A DNA stretch of 64,000 nucleotides from Arthrobacter sp. PsM3 (GCF_030433895.1 NZ_JARUXE010000013.1:43303-107302), one strand, 5' to 3'. Shown: positions 36,222-45,521, counted from the stretch's first letter. Notes: generated by a model from the sequence alone, not told the origin. Numbers and translations: made by a program.

Positions 36222-36920
36222 ATGGCTTTGACGCCAGAAGACGTTGTCAACAAGCGCTTTCAGCCGACCAAGTTCCGCGAAGGCTACGACCAGGATGAAG
36301 TAGATGACTTCCTGGACGAGATCGTCGTTGAACTGCGACGCCTGAACCAGGAGAACGACGAGCTGCGCAAGAAGCTCGCCGAACTGGGCGCCGGCACGCC
36401 TGCCAGCTCCGCCGCCGCGGCCCCCGTCGTGGAAAAGGTTCCGGCACCCGTCAAGGTCGAGAAGGAAGACCGCGCCAAGGCAGAAGCCGCAGCCCAGGCC
36501 GAGGCCAAGGCCGCTGAAGCCGCCAAGGCTGCTGACGCTGCCAAGAAGAAGGAAGCCGAGCAGGCAGCTGCCCCGGCACGCACCGCCGTGACCCCGGCAT
36601 CCGAGTCCGCTGCAGGCCTGCTCGCTATGGCGCAGCAGATGCACGACAAGCACATCGCCGACGGCGAGCAGCAGCGTGACAAGATCATCGCCGAAGCGCA
36701 GATCGAGGCCAGCAGCCTCGTCAACGACGCCCAGGAGAAGTCCCGCAAGATCCTCGGCGCCCTCGAGCAGCAGCGCTCCGTGCTGGAACGCAAGGTCGAG
36801 CAGCTCCGCGGCTTCGAGCGCGACTACCGTTCACGCCTGAAGGCCTACATCGAAGGCCAGCTGCGCGATCTTGATGCCCGCGGCTCCGTGGCGGCCCCTG
36901 AGGTCGAAGCCACCAGCTAG
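36222..36920 (+). CDS. wag31: DivIVA/Wag31 polar growth scaffold
   Basis: A 232-residue coiled-coil protein that marks curved membrane at poles and septa and directs tip growth in actinobacteria. The membrane-binding N-terminal domain is LTPEDVVNKRFQPTKFREGY-DQDEVDDFLDEI, which runs into a first coiled coil. A central Ala/Lys/Glu-rich low-complexity stretch (about 70-120) and a C-terminal coiled coil (about 130-220) follow. It starts at ATG 36222 with GAGGTGA upstream. In mycobacteria the protein is phosphorylated by PASTA kinases, and such a kinase is encoded at 8133-10268. Confidence 0.95.
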   Translation: MALTPEDVVNKRFQPTKFREGYDQDEVDDFLDEIVVELRRLNQENDELRKKLAELGAGTPASSAAAAPVVEKVPAPVKVEKEDRAKAEAAAQAEAKAAEAAKAADAAKKKEAEQAAAPARTAVTPASESAAGLLAMAQQMHDKHIADGEQQRDKIIAEAQIEASSLVNDAQEKSRKILGALEQQRSVLERKVEQLRGFERDYRSRLKAYIEGQLRDLDARGSVAAPEVEATS

Positions 36921-36939
36921 GCATTAAGCAAGTATTCTG

Positions 36940-36977
36940 AAAGCCGGTGGCTGAGGATTCCTCGGCCGCCGGCTTTT
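36940..36977 (+). terminator. Intrinsic terminator after wag31
   Basis: AAAGCCGG (36940-36947) pairs with CCGGCTTT (36969-36976), extended inward by GGC/GCC and GAGG/CCTC, and followed by T. A clear Rho-independent terminator closing the division cluster. Confidence 0.85.
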
Positions 36978-37043
36978 GTCATTAACCGCAGCTACGCCGG
37001 CGGCCGTGACCAAGAACCCCGCTCCCAGTGCCCGCACTGGCCC

Positions 37044-37643
37044 GTGAACGAAAGCCTTATGACTGACGCACCCTTACCCGACGCCACGCAGCCTGCTGAG
37101 CCTGCCGAGGCAGCGCCCACGAAGCCGCGGCCGCGGCGGGTCCTGCTGCTCTCCGTCTTCTTCGGCCTGGCGGTGTTCGCTTACATCTTTGACCAGCTGA
37201 CCAAACTCTGGGTGACGGCCAACATGACCGAGGGGGAGAGAATCCCGGTGCTCCCCCCGCTGCTGCACTGGTACTACATCCGCAACTCCGGTGCTGCATT
37301 CTCCATCGGCGAAAACGTCACCTGGGTGTTCACCATCATCATGACCGCCGTCGCCGTCGCCATTCTGCTGCAGCTCCGGAAACTGGGGTCGCTCTGGTGG
37401 GCCCTGGCGCTCGGGCTGCTGCTCGGCGGTGCGCTCGGCAATCTCACCGACCGGCTGTTCCGCGAACCCTCCTTCGCCATGGGCCATGTGGTGGACTTCA
37501 TCCAGCTCCCCAACTTCGCAATCTTCAACATCGCCGACTCGGCCGTCGTATCCTCCGTGGTCATCATCTGCCTGCTCACCCTGCGCGGGATCTCCCTGGA
37601 CGGCTCGCACCTGACAAAGGACACAGTGAAACATGACTCCTAG
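37044..37643 (+). CDS. lspA: Lipoprotein signal peptidase (SPase II)
   Basis: A 199-residue aspartic membrane protease that cleaves the signal peptide of prolipoproteins after lipidation. Four TM helices are present. The catalytic aspartates lie in GNLTDRLF (Asp136) and FNIADS (Asp165), with the family block NSGAAFS. GTG 37044 is used; ATG 37059 is equally possible (weak GAAAG upstream). A perfect 7-bp hairpin, CCAGTGC/GCACTGG (37024-37039), lies just before the start and could affect translation. Its 3' end overlaps the pseudouridine synthase gene by 11 bases. Confidence 0.93.
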   Translation: MNESLMTDAPLPDATQPAEPAEAAPTKPRPRRVLLLSVFFGLAVFAYIFDQLTKLWVTANMTEGERIPVLPPLLHWYYIRNSGAAFSIGENVTWVFTIIMTAVAVAILLQLRKLGSLWWALALGLLLGGALGNLTDRLFREPSFAMGHVVDFIQLPNFAIFNIADSAVVSSVVIICLLTLRGISLDGSHLTKDTVKHDS

Positions 37644-38727
37644 GGACGCGGTGCCTGACCACGCGGTGCCCGAACACACGTTGCCGGAGGACCTGACCCC
37701 GGAAGACCTGACGCCGGCCGGCGGGCTGCCGGAAGACACTCTTCCTGACGACATTCTTTCTGACGAGATTGACGATGCGGAAGAGGAGGCCACCCCTGCG
37801 TCATCGTTCCGCTTTGTGGTCCCGGACGATCTCGCGGGGACCCGGGTGGACGCCGGACTCGCGAAGCTCATGGACATTTCCCGGTCGCAGGCCGCCACCC
37901 TGATCGGCGAGGGCAACGTCACCAGCAAGGACAAAGCGGTTGGGAAGTCGCTAAAGCTTGCCCCCGGCGCCGTGCTCGACGTCGTAGTCCCGGAACGCCG
38001 GGACCCCCTGGAAATTGTGGAGGAAGTAGTGGAAGGCCTGAACATCCTGCTGGACGATGACGAGTTCGTCGTCATCGACAAACCGGTCGGTGTGGCCGCG
38101 CACCCCTCGCCCGGCTGGGTCGGACCCACTGTCGTCGGCGGTCTCGCCGGCCTCGGCTACCGGATTTCCACCTCCGGCGGCCCGGAGCGCGCGGGCATCG
38201 TCCACCGGCTCGACGTCGGTACCTCAGGCGTGATGGTGGTCGCCAAGACGGAGAACGCGTACAACGCGCTCAAGCGGGCCTTCAAGGAACGCACTGTGGA
38301 CAAGGTGTACCACGCCGTCGTCCAGGGCCTGCCGGATCCGCTGGCCGGCACCATCGACGCGCCGATCGGCCGCCACCCGGGCCACGACTGGCGTTTCGCC
38401 GTCATCGAGGACGGCAGGGACTCGATCACGCACTACGAGGTCCTCGAGGCCTTCGGGAAGGCCTCACTCGTCGAGGTCCACCTCGAGACCGGCCGAACGC
38501 ACCAGATTCGGGTCCACTTCTCTGCACTGCGGCACCCCTGCGCCGGCGACCTCACGTACGGGGCGGACCCGCGGCTCGCCGCCACCCTGGGCCTCACCCG
38601 GCAGTGGCTGCACGCCCGGCAGCTGTCCTTCGACCACCCCCGGACCGGCGAGCGGGTCACGGTCACCAGCGAATACCCGCAGGACCTGCGCTACGCGCTG
38701 GAAGTCCTGGAGTCCGGCCAGGCCTGA
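37633..38727 (+). CDS. RluA/RluD-family 23S rRNA pseudouridine synthase
   Basis: A 364-residue pseudouridine synthase. It has an S4 RNA-binding domain (about 55-115, with [15 protein letters not shown]) and a catalytic domain with the Asp-bearing motif [16 protein letters not shown] and the later [12 protein letters not shown]. The product is expected to be pseudouridine in helix 69 or a related site of 23S rRNA. The first ~55 residues are an acidic Pro/Glu/Asp/Leu repeat region ([11 protein letters not shown] and variants) not found in the usual family. The ATG overlaps the lspA 3' end, as lspA and rluD neighbours often do. Confidence 0.92.
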   Translation: MTPRDAVPDHAVPEHTLPEDLTPEDLTPAGGLPEDTLPDDILSDEIDDAEEEATPASSFRFVVPDDLAGTRVDAGLAKLMDISRSQAATLIGEGNVTSKDKAVGKSLKLAPGAVLDVVVPERRDPLEIVEEVVEGLNILLDDDEFVVIDKPVGVAAHPSPGWVGPTVVGGLAGLGYRISTSGGPERAGIVHRLDVGTSGVMVVAKTENAYNALKRAFKERTVDKVYHAVVQGLPDPLAGTIDAPIGRHPGHDWRFAVIEDGRDSITHYEVLEAFGKASLVEVHLETGRTHQIRVHFSALRHPCAGDLTYGADPRLAATLGLTRQWLHARQLSFDHPRTGERVTVTSEYPQDLRYALEVLESGQA

Positions 38728-38785
38728 TTGGTCCGGCCGGCCACATTGGTCCGGCCGGCCACCGGATTGGAGCTGTCCAATCCGG
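38727..38785. repeat. 18-bp tandem duplication and hairpin before dnaE1
   Basis: ATTGGTCCGGCCGGCCAC occurs twice head-to-tail (38727-38744, 38745-38762), starting in the stop codon of the previous gene. It is followed directly by a perfect 10-bp hairpin CCGGATTGGA/TCCAATCCGG (38762-38785), a likely terminator without T-run. Confidence 0.8.
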
Positions 38786-38826
38786 CGGCGCGCGGGGTGC
38801 CGCGCTGAAAGGTCGGCCCACGGCAC

Positions 38827-38832
38827 TAGAAT
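38827..38832 (+). promoter_or_regulatory. -10 box of leaderless dnaE1 promoter
   Basis: TAGAAT lies exactly six bases before GTG 38839, with no Shine-Dalgarno near the start. Leaderless initiation is inferred. Confidence 0.55.
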
Positions 38833-38838
38833 GATTCG

Positions 38839-41800
38839 GTGACTTCCAGCAACAACTCGTTCGTGCATCTCCACAACCACACCGAATACTCCATGTTGGA
38901 CGGTGCCGCCCGGCTCGGGGAGCTGTTCGACGAAACCGAGCGGCTGGGCATGCCCGCCCTGGCCACCACGGACCACGGCTATCTCTTCGGAGCCTTCGAC
39001 TTCTGGAAGAGGGCCACGGACCAGGGCATCAAACCGATCATCGGCGTCGAAGCCTACGTCACGCCCGGGACCGCGCGCACAGATAAGACCCGCGTCCGCT
39101 GGGGCGAGGAAAACCAGCGCAAGGACGACATTTCCGGCGGCGGCGCCTACACGCACATGACGCTGCTCAGCTACAACAACGTGGGCATGCGGAACTTGTT
39201 CCGTGCCTCATCGATCGCCTCCTTGGATTCGGTCTTCGGCAAATGGCCCCGGCTGGACCGGCAGCTGCTGAACACCTACTCCGAAGGCCTGATCGCCACC
39301 ACGGGTTGCCCCTCCGGTGAGGTCCAGACCCGGCTCCGGCTCGGCCAGTACCGCGAAGCCGTCGAGGCGGCCGCCGAATTCCGCGACATCTTCGGCGCCG
39401 AGAACTACTTCTGCGAACTCATGGACCATGGCCTGGACATCGAGCGGCGCGTCACCAGTGACCTGCTGCGCCTGGCCAAGGAACTGAACCTGCCGCTGGT
39501 GGCCACGAACGACCTGCACTACACCCACGAGCACGACGCCAAGGCCCACGAGGCCCTGCTGGCCATCCAGTCCGGGTCCACCCTCCTGGAGCCCACGTAC
39601 GACAACGGCGGCTCGCGCTTCGCCTTCTCCGGCAGCGGGTACTACCTGAAGTCACCGCAGGAAATGCGCGAGCTGTTCCGCGACCACCCGGAGGCGTGCG
39701 ACAACACGCTCCTGATCGCCGAGCGCTGCGAAGTCTCGTTCAATACCGGCGCCAACTACATGCCGCGCTTCCCCTGCCCCGAGGGGGAGGACGAAACGTC
39801 CTGGCTGGTCAAGGAAGTCGACAAGGGACTCCAGTACCGCTATCCCCAGGGCATCCCGGACAAGGTGCGCACCCAGGCCGACTACGAACTCGGCGTCATC
39901 ACGTCCATGGGTTTCCCCGGCTACTTCCTGGTGGTGGCCGACTTCATCAACTGGGCCAAGAACAACGGCATCCGGGTGGGTCCCGGACGTGGATCGGGCG
40001 CGGGATCCATGGTGGCCTATGCCATGCGCATCACCGACCTCGATCCGCTGCACCACGGACTGATCTTCGAGCGCTTCCTCAACCCGGACCGCGTCTCCAT
40101 GCCTGACTTCGACGTCGACTTCGATGACCGGCGCCGCTCGGAGGTCATTGACTACGTCACACGCAAATACGGCGACGAACGCGTCGCGATGATCGTCACT
40201 TACGGCACCATCAAGACCAAACAGGCACTCAAGGACTCCTCGCGCGTTCTGGGCTACCCCTTCAGCATGGGCGAGCAGCTGACCAAGGCGCTGCCGCCGG
40301 CCGTGATGGCCAAGGACATCCCGCTGGCGGATATCCAGAACAAGGATTCCAAGCGTTACAGCGAGGCCGCGGACTTCCGGCAGCTGATCGCCACGGACCC
40401 GGAAGCCGCAAAAGTGTTCGAAACGGCCCTCGGCATCGAGGGCCTGAAACGCCAGTGGGGTGTCCACGCGGCCGGCGTTATCATGTCCTCGGACCCCATC
40501 ATTGACGTGATTCCGGTGATGCGCCGCTTCCAGGACGGCCAGGTCATCACCCAGTTCGATTACCCGACGTCCGAGGGCCTCGGCCTGATCAAGATGGACT
40601 TCCTGGGCCTGCGGAACCTCACGATCATTTCCGACGCCCTGGAAAACATCAAGATGAACCGCGGGATCGACCTCGACCTGGAGTCCCTGGAACTGGACGA
40701 CGTGGCGTCCTACGAACTGCTCGCCCGCGGCGACACCCTGGGCGTCTTCCAGCTCGACGGCGGCCCGATGCGGTCCCTGCTCAAGCTCATGAAGCCTGAC
40801 AACTTCGAAGACATCTCCGCGGTGCTGGCCCTCTACCGGCCCGGACCCATGGGCGCCAACGCGCACACCGACTACGCCCTGCGCAAGAACGGGATCCAGG
40901 AGGTCATCCCGATCCACCCGGAGCTGGAGGAACCGCTCTCCGAGATCCTTGGCGGCACCTACGGTCTGATCGTGTACCAGGAGCAGGTGATGGCCGTGGC
41001 GCAGAAGCTCGCCGGCTACACCCTGGGCCAGGCCGACATCCTGCGCCGCGCCATGGGCAAAAAGAAGAAATCCGAGCTGGACAAGCAGTTCGCCGGATTC
41101 TCCCAGGGCATGCAGGACAACGGCTACTCCATGGCGGCGGTCAAGACCCTGTGGGACATCCTGCTGCCGTTCTCCGACTACGCCTTCAACAAGGCGCACT
41201 CAGCGGCCTACGGCGTGATCTCCTACTGGACCGCCTACCTCAAGGCCCACTACGCGCCGGAATACATGGCCGCCCTGCTGACCTCGGTCGGCGACGACAA
41301 GGACAAGTCGGCGATCTACCTCAACGAATGCCGGCGCATGGGAATCACGGTGCTGCCCCCGGACGTCAATGAGTCAGCGCTGAACTTCACCCCGGTCGGA
41401 ACCGACATCCGCTTCGGCATGGGAGCCATCCGCAACGTCGGAGTCAACGTCGTCGACGCCATGGTGGCGGCGCGCGAAAAAGAGGGCGCCTACACGTCCT
41501 TCAAGGACTACCTGGTGAAGGTCCCGGCCGTGGTGTGCAACAAGCGCACGATCGAGTCCCTGATCAAGGCCGGGGCCTTCGATTCCCTGAACCACCACCG
41601 CCGAGCCCTGGCGATGATCCATGAAGAAGCCATCGACTCCGTCATCACGCTCAAGCGCAATGAGGCGATCGGCCAGTTCGACCTCTTCGCCGGTTTCGAT
41701 GAGGCCGAATCGGAGGCATCGCTGAGCATCGAAATCCCGGACCTGCCCGAATGGGAGAAGAAGGACAAACTCTCCTTCGAACGCGACATGCTGGGCCTGT

Positions 41801-42396
41801 ACGTCTCGGACCACCCGCTGCAGGGGCTTGAGGGGCTCCTTAGCCAGCACGCCGACCAGTCCATCACCTCGATCATCGCCGAGGACGGCCCGCACGACGG
41901 CGCCATCGTCACCATCGCCGGCATGATCACCTCACTGAGCCGGCGGATCGCGAAGGCCAGCGGCAACGCCTATGCCCGCGCGGAGATCGAGGACCTGGGC
42001 GGTTCCGTCGAGGTCATGTTCTTCGGCCAGGTCTACGGCCCCATCGCCTCGGTGCTGGCGGAAGACCTGATCGTGGTGGTCAAGGGGCGGCTGCAGCGCC
42101 GTGATGACGGTGCTGTCGCGCTGAACTGCATGGAACTGTCGGTTCCGGACCTCAGCGAGGGCCTGAACGGCCCGCTGGTGATCACCATGCAGACCCATAA
42201 GGCGACCGAAGCCGTCGTGACCGAGCTCGGTGACGTGCTGCGCACCCACCGGGGCAAGTCCGAGGTCCGGCTGCACCTGCAGGGGGACTCCCGGGTGGAG
42301 ATCATGGGTCTGCCCGTCCATCTGCGGGTCAATCCCAGCCCCTCGCTGTTCGGGGACCTGAAGGTGCTCCTGGGCCCGACCTGCCTGGACAGCTGA
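38839..42396 (+). CDS. dnaE1: DNA polymerase III alpha subunit, replicative
   Basis: The 1185-residue C-family polymerase that replicates the chromosome. The N-terminal PHP domain begins with HLHNHTEYSMLDGAARL; in actinobacteria this domain carries metal-dependent proofreading, and HNHTE and TTDHG are intact. The polymerase core has GPGRGSGAGSMVAYAM and the catalytic PDFDVDFDDRRR. The helix-hairpin-helix region and the C-terminal OB fold (VTIAGMITSLSRRIAK) follow. Full length for DnaE1, and uninterrupted by an intein. It starts at GTG 38839 with leaderless TAGAAT. Its last codons are duplicated downstream (42379-42426). Confidence 0.97.
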   Translation: MTSSNNSFVHLHNHTEYSMLDGAARLGELFDETERLGMPALATTDHGYLFGAFDFWKRATDQGIKPIIGVEAYVTPGTARTDKTRVRWGEENQRKDDISGGGAYTHMTLLSYNNVGMRNLFRASSIASLDSVFGKWPRLDRQLLNTYSEGLIATTGCPSGEVQTRLRLGQYREAVEAAAEFRDIFGAENYFCELMDHGLDIERRVTSDLLRLAKELNLPLVATNDLHYTHEHDAKAHEALLAIQSGSTLLEPTYDNGGSRFAFSGSGYYLKSPQEMRELFRDHPEACDNTLLIAERCEVSFNTGANYMPRFPCPEGEDETSWLVKEVDKGLQYRYPQGIPDKVRTQADYELGVITSMGFPGYFLVVADFINWAKNNGIRVGPGRGSGAGSMVAYAMRITDLDPLHHGLIFERFLNPDRVSMPDFDVDFDDRRRSEVIDYVTRKYGDERVAMIVTYGTIKTKQALKDSSRVLGYPFSMGEQLTKALPPAVMAKDIPLADIQNKDSKRYSEAADFRQLIATDPEAAKVFETALGIEGLKRQWGVHAAGVIMSSDPIIDVIPVMRRFQDGQVITQFDYPTSEGLGLIKMDFLGLRNLTIISDALENIKMNRGIDLDLESLELDDVASYELLARGDTLGVFQLDGGPMRSLLKLMKPDNFEDISAVLALYRPGPMGANAHTDYALRKNGIQEVIPIHPELEEPLSEILGGTYGLIVYQEQVMAVAQKLAGYTLGQADILRRAMGKKKKSELDKQFAGFSQGMQDNGYSMAAVKTLWDILLPFSDYAFNKAHSAAYGVISYWTAYLKAHYAPEYMAALLTSVGDDKDKSAIYLNECRRMGITVLPPDVNESALNFTPVGTDIRFGMGAIRNVGVNVVDAMVAAREKEGAYTSFKDYLVKVPAVVCNKRTIESLIKAGAFDSLNHHRRALAMIHEEAIDSVITLKRNEAIGQFDLFAGFDEAESEASLSIEIPDLPEWEKKDKLSFERDMLGLYVSDHPLQGLEGLLSQHADQSITSIIAEDGPHDGAIVTIAGMITSLSRRIAKASGNAYARAEIEDLGGSVEVMFFGQVYGPIASVLAEDLIVVVKGRLQRRDDGAVALNCMELSVPDLSEGLNGPLVITMQTHKATEAVVTELGDVLRTHRGKSEVRLHLQGDSRVEIMGLPVHLRVNPSPSLFGDLKVLLGPTCLDS

Positions 42397-42426
42397 TATC
42401 CCCACCTGCCTGAACAGCTGACATCC
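42379..42426. repeat. Imperfect 25-bp tandem duplication of the dnaE1 terminus
   Basis: A 23-base segment spanning the last four codons and stop of dnaE1 (42379-42401) recurs 25 bases later (42404-42426) with two substitutions, so a second copy of codons resembling TCLNS-stop follows the real end. Confidence 0.8.
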
Positions 42427-42465
42427 AAGGGTTCCGGGTCCCGGGCCAGGCTCGACACCCGCCGG

Positions 42466-42516
42466 GGTGACAGTTAATGCCCATGCCGTTCAAGGACATG
42501 GGCACTAAGTGTCACC
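42466..42516. terminator. Long imperfect hairpin between dnaE1 and convergent gene
   Basis: GGTGACA (42466-42472) pairs with TGTCACC (42510-42516), and inside TGCCCATG pairs with CATGGGCA, with a loop of about 11 bases. It lies midway between two convergent genes. No long T-run. Confidence 0.65.
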
Positions 42517-42577
42517 TCGCGCGGCGAAGGCGCGCGGCACGCCGGATCCTCCTGGCGGCCGGCGCCTTGGCAGCCGG

Positions 42578-43078
42578 TCAGATCTCGTAGTCCAGCGGGA
42601 CGGGCTGGCCGTAGGCGCCGGAGTGGTAGAGGAGCGGGGCGCCGTCTGAGCCCACTTCACCTTCGACGACCTCGACCACCACCACGGCGTTGTTCTCGAA
42701 GGAGAGCCGCATCTGGACCTTGCCGATCAGCCAGCCGGCCACGTCGTTGAGGATCGGCACCTCAAAGGGGCCGAGCTCCCAGTGATCGCCCTCGAAGCGG
42801 TTGGCGGTCCTGGCGAAACGGTCGGCCAGCGCCTGGTTGTCCAGCCCCAGCATGTGGACGCCGATGTAGGTGGTGTTGGCTACGGCCGGCCAGGAGCTGG
42901 ACGTGCGGGCCATATTGAACGTGAACCGGGGCGGCTTGGCCGAAAGCGACGCCACGGACGTCGCTGTGAAGCCGAAGGGGACGCCGTTGAAGTTGGCGGT
43001 GATGATGGCCACGCCGGCCGCGTGCCGGCGGAACATTTCCCTGAAGGTTCCTTCGAAGGCTTGGTCCTCTGTGGCCAC
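42578..43078 (-). CDS. Flavin reductase-like (FMN-binding split barrel) protein
   Basis: A 166-residue protein of the flavin reductase family, which reduces FMN or FAD with NAD(P)H for partner monooxygenases. Family blocks are FREMFRRHAAGVAIITAN, FGFTATSVASLSAKPPRFTF and the pocket region around GVHMLGLDNQALADRFA. Full length for the family. GTG 43078 has GGGAG about ten bases upstream. No monooxygenase gene lies next to it, so the partner and substrate are unknown. Convergent with dnaE1 and divergent from a membrane protein gene. Confidence 0.85.
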   Translation of the reverse strand: MATEDQAFEGTFREMFRRHAAGVAIITANFNGVPFGFTATSVASLSAKPPRFTFNMARTSSSWPAVANTTYIGVHMLGLDNQALADRFARTANRFEGDHWELGPFEVPILNDVAGWLIGKVQMRLSFENNAVVVVEVVEGEVGSDGAPLLYHSGAYGQPVPLDYEI

Positions 43079-43234
43079 TGCGATCCAACTCCCTGCTGCA
43101 CGTCTGTGATGTTCCTACCCTGCCCAGCGTATTGCGCCAGCGATCGGCCGCGGTACTTGTTTACCCGGCGGCGTCATGTGAATCGTCATCCGGGGAACGC
43201 GCGGCGTCCTGTGCCCGTCCGGCGGAAAGCTTGT

Positions 43235-43240
43235 TAAGGT
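43235..43240 (+). promoter_or_regulatory. -10 box of probable leaderless promoter
   Basis: TAAGGT lies seven bases before ATG 43248 of the repeat-bearing membrane protein, and no Shine-Dalgarno is present. Confidence 0.4.
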
Positions 43241-43247
43241 TTGTTGC

Positions 43248-44009
43248 ATGACACAGCCCGCAGTGCACGGCCAGCCCCCGAAGGACGTCCCGCGGGACAC
43301 CCACCAGGACGCCCATCAGGACGCCCACCAGGACGTCCCGGGGGACACCCACCAGGACGTCCCGCGGGACACCCACCAGGACGTCCCGCGGGACACCCAC
43401 CAGGACGCCCACCAGGACGTCCCGGGGGACACCCCCCGGCGGACGGGCCGGGGTTACGGGCCGGAGTCCGCGTCCGGGCGGCCGGTACGAGAGGCCGAAA
43501 GCCGCGCCGTGTCCTGGCGGAAGGCAGCTGTCATCGCCGCCGCCGGCGTCCCGGTGGGGTTGCTCTGGTGGCTACTGGCCCCCTCCGGGCTGAATCTGCT
43601 CTCGGGAAATCCGGAGCTGCGGAGCGGCGCCAACACGGAAGGCTGGCTGCCGCGGGACCTGGTGCTGGCGGGCCTGTTTCTGCTCGCCGGCTGCATTGCA
43701 GGTGCGCTGGCCTCCGGCAGCAAGCACGACGGGCCGTCCGGCCGGGACGTTCTTCTCGCGGTGGGTGCCGGGGCGCTGGGCGCTCTCGCTACCTGGGGCA
43801 CCGGCGTCATGTGCGGCCTGTGGTGGGGAACGCCGGAGGTCACTTCGGCCGGCGCCAGTAGCGCCTTTTCGCTGCGGTCCCTGGCAGTGCTGGCCATCTG
43901 GCCGGCCTGCACCGCACTGACCATCTTGCTCAACACCCTCTTCACCACACAGCAGCCGGAAGCCGGGCCCGGATCCCACCCCGGCGCCGTCGGGCAGACG
44001 TCGAAGTAA
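43248..44009 (+). CDS. Membrane protein with N-terminal Asp/His/Gln repeat region
   Basis: A 253-residue protein of no recognised family. Residues 13-62 are built from two interchangeable units, DVPRDTHQ (with a DVPGDTHQ variant) and DAHQ, encoded by 24- and 12-base DNA repeats at 43284-43433. This segment is hydrophilic and rich in His and Asp. The rest has four membrane helices (about 89-107, 128-147, 156-183 and 205-226). The repeat number probably varies between strains. The start is at ATG 43248, with TAAGGT upstream at leaderless spacing. No function can be assigned; the His/Asp repeats could bind metal, but this is speculation. Confidence 0.8.
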   Translation: MTQPAVHGQPPKDVPRDTHQDAHQDAHQDVPGDTHQDVPRDTHQDVPRDTHQDAHQDVPGDTPRRTGRGYGPESASGRPVREAESRAVSWRKAAVIAAAGVPVGLLWWLLAPSGLNLLSGNPELRSGANTEGWLPRDLVLAGLFLLAGCIAGALASGSKHDGPSGRDVLLAVGAGALGALATWGTGVMCGLWWGTPEVTSAGASSAFSLRSLAVLAIWPACTALTILLNTLFTTQQPEAGPGSHPGAVGQTSK

Positions 44010-44050
44010 CGGCCCGAAGTAACAGGCACGGGTGTCCCCGGCGGGGCACG

Positions 44051-44056
44051 TAAAAT
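44051..44056 (+). promoter_or_regulatory. -10 box of leaderless hisD promoter
   Basis: TAAAAT lies exactly six bases before GTG 44063, with no Shine-Dalgarno at proper spacing. One of the best matches to the -10 consensus in the window. Confidence 0.6.
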
Positions 44057-44062
44057 GAAGGC

Positions 44063-45454
44063 GTGACCCTTTCAGCTGACAGCTCCGTGCCCGCCGTAAC
44101 TGCGCCCCCGGTTCCCGCCGCTCTACACTTCCGCACCGTTGACCTGCGCGGCCAGCGGCTGACCCTGGCCGGTCTCCGCGCCGCGGTGCCCCGGGCGCAG
44201 GCCGGCGCCATGGCCGATGCCGAGCAGAAGGTCCTGGATATCATCGATGCCGTCCGCACCCGGGGCTTCGTGGCACTGAGCGAGCTGGCCCGGACCTTCG
44301 ACGGCGTGGAGCAGTCACACCCGCGGGTCCCCGCCGAAGCGCTGACGGGCGCCCTGGCCGCGCTCGATCCGGCTGTGCGGGCGGCACTGGAAGAGTCCAT
44401 CAGGCGCGCCCGGCGCTTTGCCGACGCCCAGCGCCCGGCGGACACCGACGTCGAGTTCGGCGAGGGTGCGGTCGTCAGCCAGAACTGGGTCCCCGTGGCG
44501 CGAGTGGGCCTTTACGTTCCCGGCGGCCTGGCCGTCTACCCGTCGTCCGTGATCATGAACGTCGTCCCGGCCCTGGCGGCCGGCGTCGAATCCATCGCGC
44601 TGGCATCCCCGCCGCAGAAGGGCTTCGGCGGACTCCCGCACCCCACGATCCTTGCCGCCGCGTGCCTGCTCGGCATCGAGGAGGTCTACGCGATCGGCGG
44701 CGCCCAGGCAATCGCAGCCTTCGCCTACGGCATCCCCGCCGCGCCGGGAAGGGCCGGAATCGACCCGGTGGACGTCGTCACCGGACCCGGCAACGTCTTC
44801 GTCGCCACGGCGAAGCGTCTCGTCAAGGGTGACGTCGGCATTGATTCCGAGGCCGGCACCACCGAGATTGCGATCCTGGCCGACGCCACCGCCCAACCCC
44901 GTCTGGTGGCGGCTGACCTGATCAGCCAGGCCGAACACGACCCCAAGGCCGCGTCCGTGCTGATCACGGACTCCGAGGACCTCACCGCCGCCGTTCGGGT
45001 GGAACTGGACCGCCTGGCGGCAGCGACCAAGCACGGTGCCCGCGTCCGCGAGGCGCTCTCCGGGCCGCAGTCCGGCGTCGTCCTGGTGGACAACCTGGAA
45101 CAGGGCATCGCGGCATGCAACGCCTACGCAGCCGAGCACCTGGAGATCATGACCGCGGACGCGCCCGGGGTGGCGACCCGGATCCGCAGCGCCGGCGCGA
45201 TCTTCGTGGGTGACTACAGCCCCGTGAGCCTGGGCGACTACTGCGCCGGCTCCAACCACGTGCTGCCGACCAGCGGCACCGCGGCGTTCTCGTCGGGGCT
45301 TAACGTGACGACGTTCCTGCGCGCCATCCAGGTCATCAACTACACGCGCGCCGCTCTGAAGGAGGTCAGCGGGCACATCGTAAGCCTGTCCGGGGCCGAG
45401 GACCTTCCGGCGCACGGCGAGGCAGTCACCGCCCGGTTCGCCGAGCACTCCTGA
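44063..45454 (+). CDS. hisD: Histidinol dehydrogenase
   Basis: Catalyses the last two steps of histidine synthesis, NAD-dependent oxidation of L-histidinol to histidine. It has 463 residues. Conserved blocks are [47 protein letters not shown] and [13 protein letters not shown], and the zinc ligands and catalytic histidines are expected in [10 protein letters not shown] and AAEHLEIMT. The C-terminal block [15 protein letters not shown] is complete. A ~20-residue non-conserved leader precedes the family start. No other his gene lies in the window; the next gene is nrdR. Confidence 0.95.
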   Translation: MTLSADSSVPAVTAPPVPAALHFRTVDLRGQRLTLAGLRAAVPRAQAGAMADAEQKVLDIIDAVRTRGFVALSELARTFDGVEQSHPRVPAEALTGALAALDPAVRAALEESIRRARRFADAQRPADTDVEFGEGAVVSQNWVPVARVGLYVPGGLAVYPSSVIMNVVPALAAGVESIALASPPQKGFGGLPHPTILAAACLLGIEEVYAIGGAQAIAAFAYGIPAAPGRAGIDPVDVVTGPGNVFVATAKRLVKGDVGIDSEAGTTEIAILADATAQPRLVAADLISQAEHDPKAASVLITDSEDLTAAVRVELDRLAAATKHGARVREALSGPQSGVVLVDNLEQGIAACNAYAAEHLEIMTADAPGVATRIRSAGAIFVGDYSPVSLGDYCAGSNHVLPTSGTAAFSSGLNVTTFLRAIQVINYTRAALKEVSGHIVSLSGAEDLPAHGEAVTARFAEHS

Positions 45455-45467
45455 GCACACTCCGGAC

Positions 45468-45521
45468 CACAACATGTAGTAATTACAGGGTTGTTATTCG
45501 GCTACATCTAGTCGTAAACTG
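45468..45521 (+). promoter_or_regulatory. nrdR promoter with two NrdR boxes
   Basis: Box 1 (45468-45483) and box 2 (45500-45515) share the core CWACATSTAGT. They are 32 bases apart, three helical turns, the tandem spacing known for NrdR. A promoter TTGTTA (45492-45497)-N18-TAAACT (45516-45521) overlaps box 2, implying autorepression. Confidence 0.72.

Noticed and set aside
38839..42396. Intein in dnaE1
   Set aside because: The 1185-residue length is normal and conserved motifs run without a break.
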